Below, piece by piece: positions 61,432 to 64,000 of a DNA stretch of 64,000 nucleotides. Positions within the stretch are counted from its first letter, which is position 1, and every line of letters begins with the position of its first letter. Source of the DNA: Dehalogenimonas sp. THU2 (GTDB taxonomy: Bacteria > Chloroflexota > Dehalococcoidia > Dehalococcoidales > Dehalococcoidaceae); NCBI RefSeq assembly GCF_039749495.1, contig NZ_JBDLLU010000007.1, forward strand, positions 1 through 64,000, in the 5' to 3' direction. The position numbers were made by a program, and so were the translations under genes. The notes under the pieces were generated by a model. The model was not told where the DNA came from. It did no database searches and worked only from the letters and a program-made list of their open reading frames with translations.

Positions 61432-63649
61432 GAAAGGATTAATACAGGCAACATCGCCTTCCGAAAGGCTTAACCTATTGAATGTAAATGATCTTTTATC
61501 CCGATTACCTGAGCGTATAAAGCGCCTGGCCGAACTCTCGGCGAATCTGTGGTGGAGCTGGCATCTGCCAGCCAGGGAAATGTTCGATACCATTGATCGC
61601 CGTCTTTGGCGCTCAACAGGTCATAATCCGGTCAGGATGCTGTACGAACTGAACAGCGACCGGTTGGAGCGTCTGGCTACGAATCAGGATTTCCTGGCGG
61701 TCTATGATACGGTCATGGCCGCTTACGACACGGAATTGACCGATGGTCGGCACTGGCTGTCACGAACGTATCCGGAAGCGATGACTTCTCCGGTCGCTTA
61801 CTTTTCGATGGAGTTTGCTGTTCACAATTCGTTGCCGATGTATGCCGGAGGGTTGGGTGTTTTGGCGGGGGATATCTGCAAAGAATCATCTGATCTTGGT
61901 ATTCCTTTCGTCGGCATCGGGTTCATGTACCCGGAAGGATATTTTCATCAAAGAATCAGCTCCGACGGTTGGCAGGTGGAGCATTACCGACAATTGGATT
62001 TCGAACGGGCGCCTATTTCCCGGGTGACCACACCTGATGGTGACCGGTTTCTTTTAAATCTGCCACTAGGTGAAAAAACGGTATTTCTCACAGCTTGGCG
62101 GGTGCTGGTCGGTCGCAGCATACTGATTCTCTTGGATACCAACGTACCTGAAAACACCCCGGAAGATCAGGGTCTCTCAGCAAGGCTCTATAGTGCCGGC
62201 AGGGAGATCCGCCTGCAGCAGGAATACCTTCTGGGTGTCGGGGGCGTCAGGGTGCTGCGGGCGCTGGGAATAGAACCCGCCGTTTGGCATTGTAACGAGG
62301 GGCATACTTCTTTTCTGCTTCTGGAAAGGGTGAGGGAATTCATGGCTGCCGGGGATGAGATGGTGGTTGCAGTGACCAAGGTAAAGGCGACGTCCGTATT
62401 TACTACCCACACCCCCGTTCCGGCGGGACATGACACCTTCGACCGGGCGCTCATGGAACGGTATTTTTGTTGCTTCTGGCAGAGCCTCAAAGTAGCGCCG
62501 GAGACATTTCTATCGTTAGGTCAGGCGGGACCGGATGAACCGTTTAACATGACGGTGCTTGGACTTAAGCTGTCGGATAAGACTAACGGTGTAAGCGAAC
62601 TTCATGGAGAGGTCAGCCGCCGCATGTGGCGCCGCCTCTATCCGGACAAAGCTGAAGCTGATATCCCTATTGACTACGTAACTAACGGCGTTCATATACC
62701 CACCTGGGTGGGGCCGGAACTGGCTCGCCTCTACGAACGCCATATCGGTCCGGACTGGTATAACCGGCAGGACGAGAAGGAACTCTGGCGATCTGTAGGC
62801 AATATCCCAGATGAGGAGTTGTGGCGTGTTCATCACGGCCGCAAACAGCGCCTCATCCATTATATACGTGAACGGGTAAGGCGGGAGTGGAATGGCGGGG
62901 AAGAGTCAGGGCAACGGCTGGTAGCCCTTGGAGGAATGCTCGACCCGGAGGTGTTGACCATCGGTTTCGTGCGACGTTTTGTCGAATATAAACGGCCAAC
63001 GTTGCTATTCCGTGACATCGAGCGCCTCAAGAACCTAATCCGGAACTGGCAGCGGCCGGTCCAGTTCATTTTTGCCGGCAAATCCCATCCGGCGGATTTC
63101 ATGGCAAAGGAGTTGATCCATAGGGTTTATAATCAGGCTACCGACAAGGAATTCGAGGGTAGATTGTGCTTTGTGGAGGACTATGACCTGCATATGGCGC
63201 ACTATCTGGTGCAGGGCGTGGATGTCTGGCTGAACAACCCCAGGCGATTACTCGAAGCCTCCGGTACCTCCGGCATGAAGGCGGCGGTTAATGGAGTTCC
63301 TAATCTTTCCGTGAGGGATGGCTGGTGGCATGAGGGTTTCAACGGCCGCAATGGTTGGGCTATCGGCGATATCAACAAGGCCGACAATGTCGCCGACGAG
63401 GACGCATTGGATGCCGGGGCTCTTTACTATGTTCTTGAGGAAATGATATTGCCGATGTACTATGACCGGGATCTGGGCGATATCCCCAGGAAATGGCTTC
63501 AGGTGGTCAAGCAGTCGATTGGTTCCGTATTACCCCAGTTCACCGCCAGCAGGATGATGAAAGAGTACGCCGAGAAGATGTATCTGCCCATCGTCAAAAA
63601 AGCAGGATCTCCGGATCTGGGCGGCATTAATACGACCGCATATCGTTAG
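61430..63649 (+). CDS. glgP: alpha-glucan phosphorylase (GT35, DUF3417)
   Basis: A phosphorylase of about 740 residues. The N-terminal DUF3417 domain reads LPERIKRLAELSANLWWSWH. PVAYFSMEFAVHNSLPMYAGGLGVLAGD, EPAVWHCNEGHTSFLLLERV and TNGVHIPTWVG follow, and the PLP lysine is in EASGTSGMKAAVNG. It releases glucose 1-phosphate from storage glucan. Start choice is uncertain: TTG 61409, ATG 61430, or TTG 61478 with AAAGG upstream. A promoter -10 overlaps the ATG at 61430, which favours the TTG at 61478. Confidence 0.94.
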   Translation: MKGLIQATSPSERLNLLNVNDLLSRLPERIKRLAELSANLWWSWHLPAREMFDTIDRRLWRSTGHNPVRMLYELNSDRLERLATNQDFLAVYDTVMAAYDTELTDGRHWLSRTYPEAMTSPVAYFSMEFAVHNSLPMYAGGLGVLAGDICKESSDLGIPFVGIGFMYPEGYFHQRISSDGWQVEHYRQLDFERAPISRVTTPDGDRFLLNLPLGEKTVFLTAWRVLVGRSILILLDTNVPENTPEDQGLSARLYSAGREIRLQQEYLLGVGGVRVLRALGIEPAVWHCNEGHTSFLLLERVREFMAAGDEMVVAVTKVKATSVFTTHTPVPAGHDTFDRALMERYFCCFWQSLKVAPETFLSLGQAGPDEPFNMTVLGLKLSDKTNGVSELHGEVSRRMWRRLYPDKAEADIPIDYVTNGVHIPTWVGPELARLYERHIGPDWYNRQDEKELWRSVGNIPDEELWRVHHGRKQRLIHYIRERVRREWNGGEESGQRLVALGGMLDPEVLTIGFVRRFVEYKRPTLLFRDIERLKNLIRNWQRPVQFIFAGKSHPADFMAKELIHRVYNQATDKEFEGRLCFVEDYDLHMAHYLVQGVDVWLNNPRRLLEASGTSGMKAAVNGVPNLSVRDGWWHEGFNGRNGWAIGDINKADNVADEDALDAGALYYVLEEMILPMYYDRDLGDIPRKWLQVVKQSIGSVLPQFTASRMMKEYAEKMYLPIVKKAGSPDLGGINTTAYR

Positions 63650-63732
63650 TTGGTTGGCGTATTTCAATCATATCCGGCGCCAGTAACGGTTTCAAGAGAT
63701 CTGAAACGACCGTGACTCGTTATGGTTCGGGA

Positions 63733-64000
63733 CTACTCGCGCCAGGTCCACCAGTTGTTGACCAGGAAATTCCAGCCAAAAGCCGCCACGATACCGATGG
63801 CCGCGGAAACAATATAGAACAGGCCTAACGTCTCGGTCAATAGGGCCAGGGTGCCAAGGTAGATGCCAAGGCCACCCAGACTAATGACGTTGAAACGCCA
63901 TAAACGCCCGAAGAAACCGCCGACGGAGCGGTGGCGATCACGAAATGTGAAGTGATCGTTGAGGATAAAGTTCCAGATAACCGCGGCTTCGAAGGCTAGG
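63733..64000 (-). CDS. GtrA family membrane protein, partial
   Basis: The last 89 codons of a gene that starts beyond the right edge. It has WNFILNDHFTFRDR, then two hydrophobic segments (FNVISLGGLGIYLGTLALL and FYIVSAAIGIVAAFGWNFLV) and ends NNWWTWRE. The N-D-xxTFRD and final W-N-F...WxWR motifs are typical of GtrA-family proteins, four-helix membrane proteins tied to polyprenyl-phosphate sugar transfer. It converges on glgP; 63650-63732 between them shows no feature. Confidence 0.85.
   Translation of the reverse strand, partial: LAFEAAVIWNFILNDHFTFRDRHRSVGGFFGRLWRFNVISLGGLGIYLGTLALLTETLGLFYIVSAAIGIVAAFGWNFLVNNWWTWRE

Noticed and set aside
1-64000. tRNA genes, rRNA genes, CRISPR arrays, transposases, reductive dehalogenases
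   Set aside because: I looked for cloverleaf T-arm strings, regularly spaced repeats, transposase motifs and twin-arginine dehalogenase pairs and saw none; without a search tool weak cases could be missed.

Overview
The window (about 55% GC by eye) looks like chromosome of a Dehalococcoidia-type Chloroflexota, most like Dehalogenimonas. This is inferred from an 11-subunit Nuo complex with no NuoE, NuoF or NuoG, from T-box leaders in a non-Firmicute setting, from a CetZ-like tubulin, and from the COG1900/NIL-ferredoxin/COG2122 homocysteine set. No reductive dehalogenase, rRNA, tRNA, CRISPR array or intact insertion sequence was seen, so the genus is not proven.

Layout. 1-2.3 kb is an accessory patch: a two-CW-domain remnant, an Imm-5-like gene, a DUF7000-like gene, and a GrpB-family gene broken by one in-frame stop. 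2.3-13.1 kb is a minus-strand operon nuoABCDHIJKLMN followed by tatD, with a clear sigma-70-type promoter before nuoA. 13.3-14.4 kb is a lone CetZ/FtsZ-like GTPase with its own TTGACA promoter. 14.6-18.5 kb carries molybdenum-cofactor genes: moaA-moaC-MOSC on plus facing moeA-moaB on minus. 18.7-20.1 kb holds a lone pilT and a small HTH gene with two palindromes upstream. 20.2-22.6 kb is the three-gene homocysteine/sulfur module. 22.8-31.3 kb carries a lipoprotein, a truncated HGFYSK-motif gene, uvrA, an alpha/beta hydrolase, an HD-domain gene and sbcC. 31.4-37.5 kb carries decarboxylating 6-phosphogluconate dehydrogenase, a GH15 glucoamylase, an FNR-type reductase and two overlapping PAC2 genes.

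37.7-46.7 kb has two T-box-controlled genes: trpB2 (specifier UGG) and ileS (specifier AUC). Between them lie a degenerate AMP-binding protein, a small P-loop kinase and pepA. 46.8-52.9 kb holds an unrecognised protein, a ferritin-like protein, a tandem universal stress protein, an Rpe-like epimerase, rpiB, tkt and a LOG-like protein. 53.1-54.6 kb is a response-regulator pair, one with an HD-GYP output domain. 54.8-63.6 kb is an alpha-glucan locus (malQ-glgB-GH57, with glgP divergent) reading from overlapping promoters. A GtrA-family gene runs off the right edge.

How it fits together. The Nuo complex lacks the NADH-oxidising module and must take electrons from another donor. The Moco genes would supply molybdo/tungsto-enzymes. 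GH15, GH57, GH77, GlgB and GlgP together turn over storage glucan, and 6PGDH, the Rpe-like protein, RpiB and transketolase cover much of the pentose-phosphate route. I see no clear new defence or mobile system. The best leads are the bacterial CetZ-like tubulin, the moaA leader with a coupled 14-codon ORF, the AMP-binding protein lacking its catalytic lysine, and several well-formed but unexplained regulatory sites.
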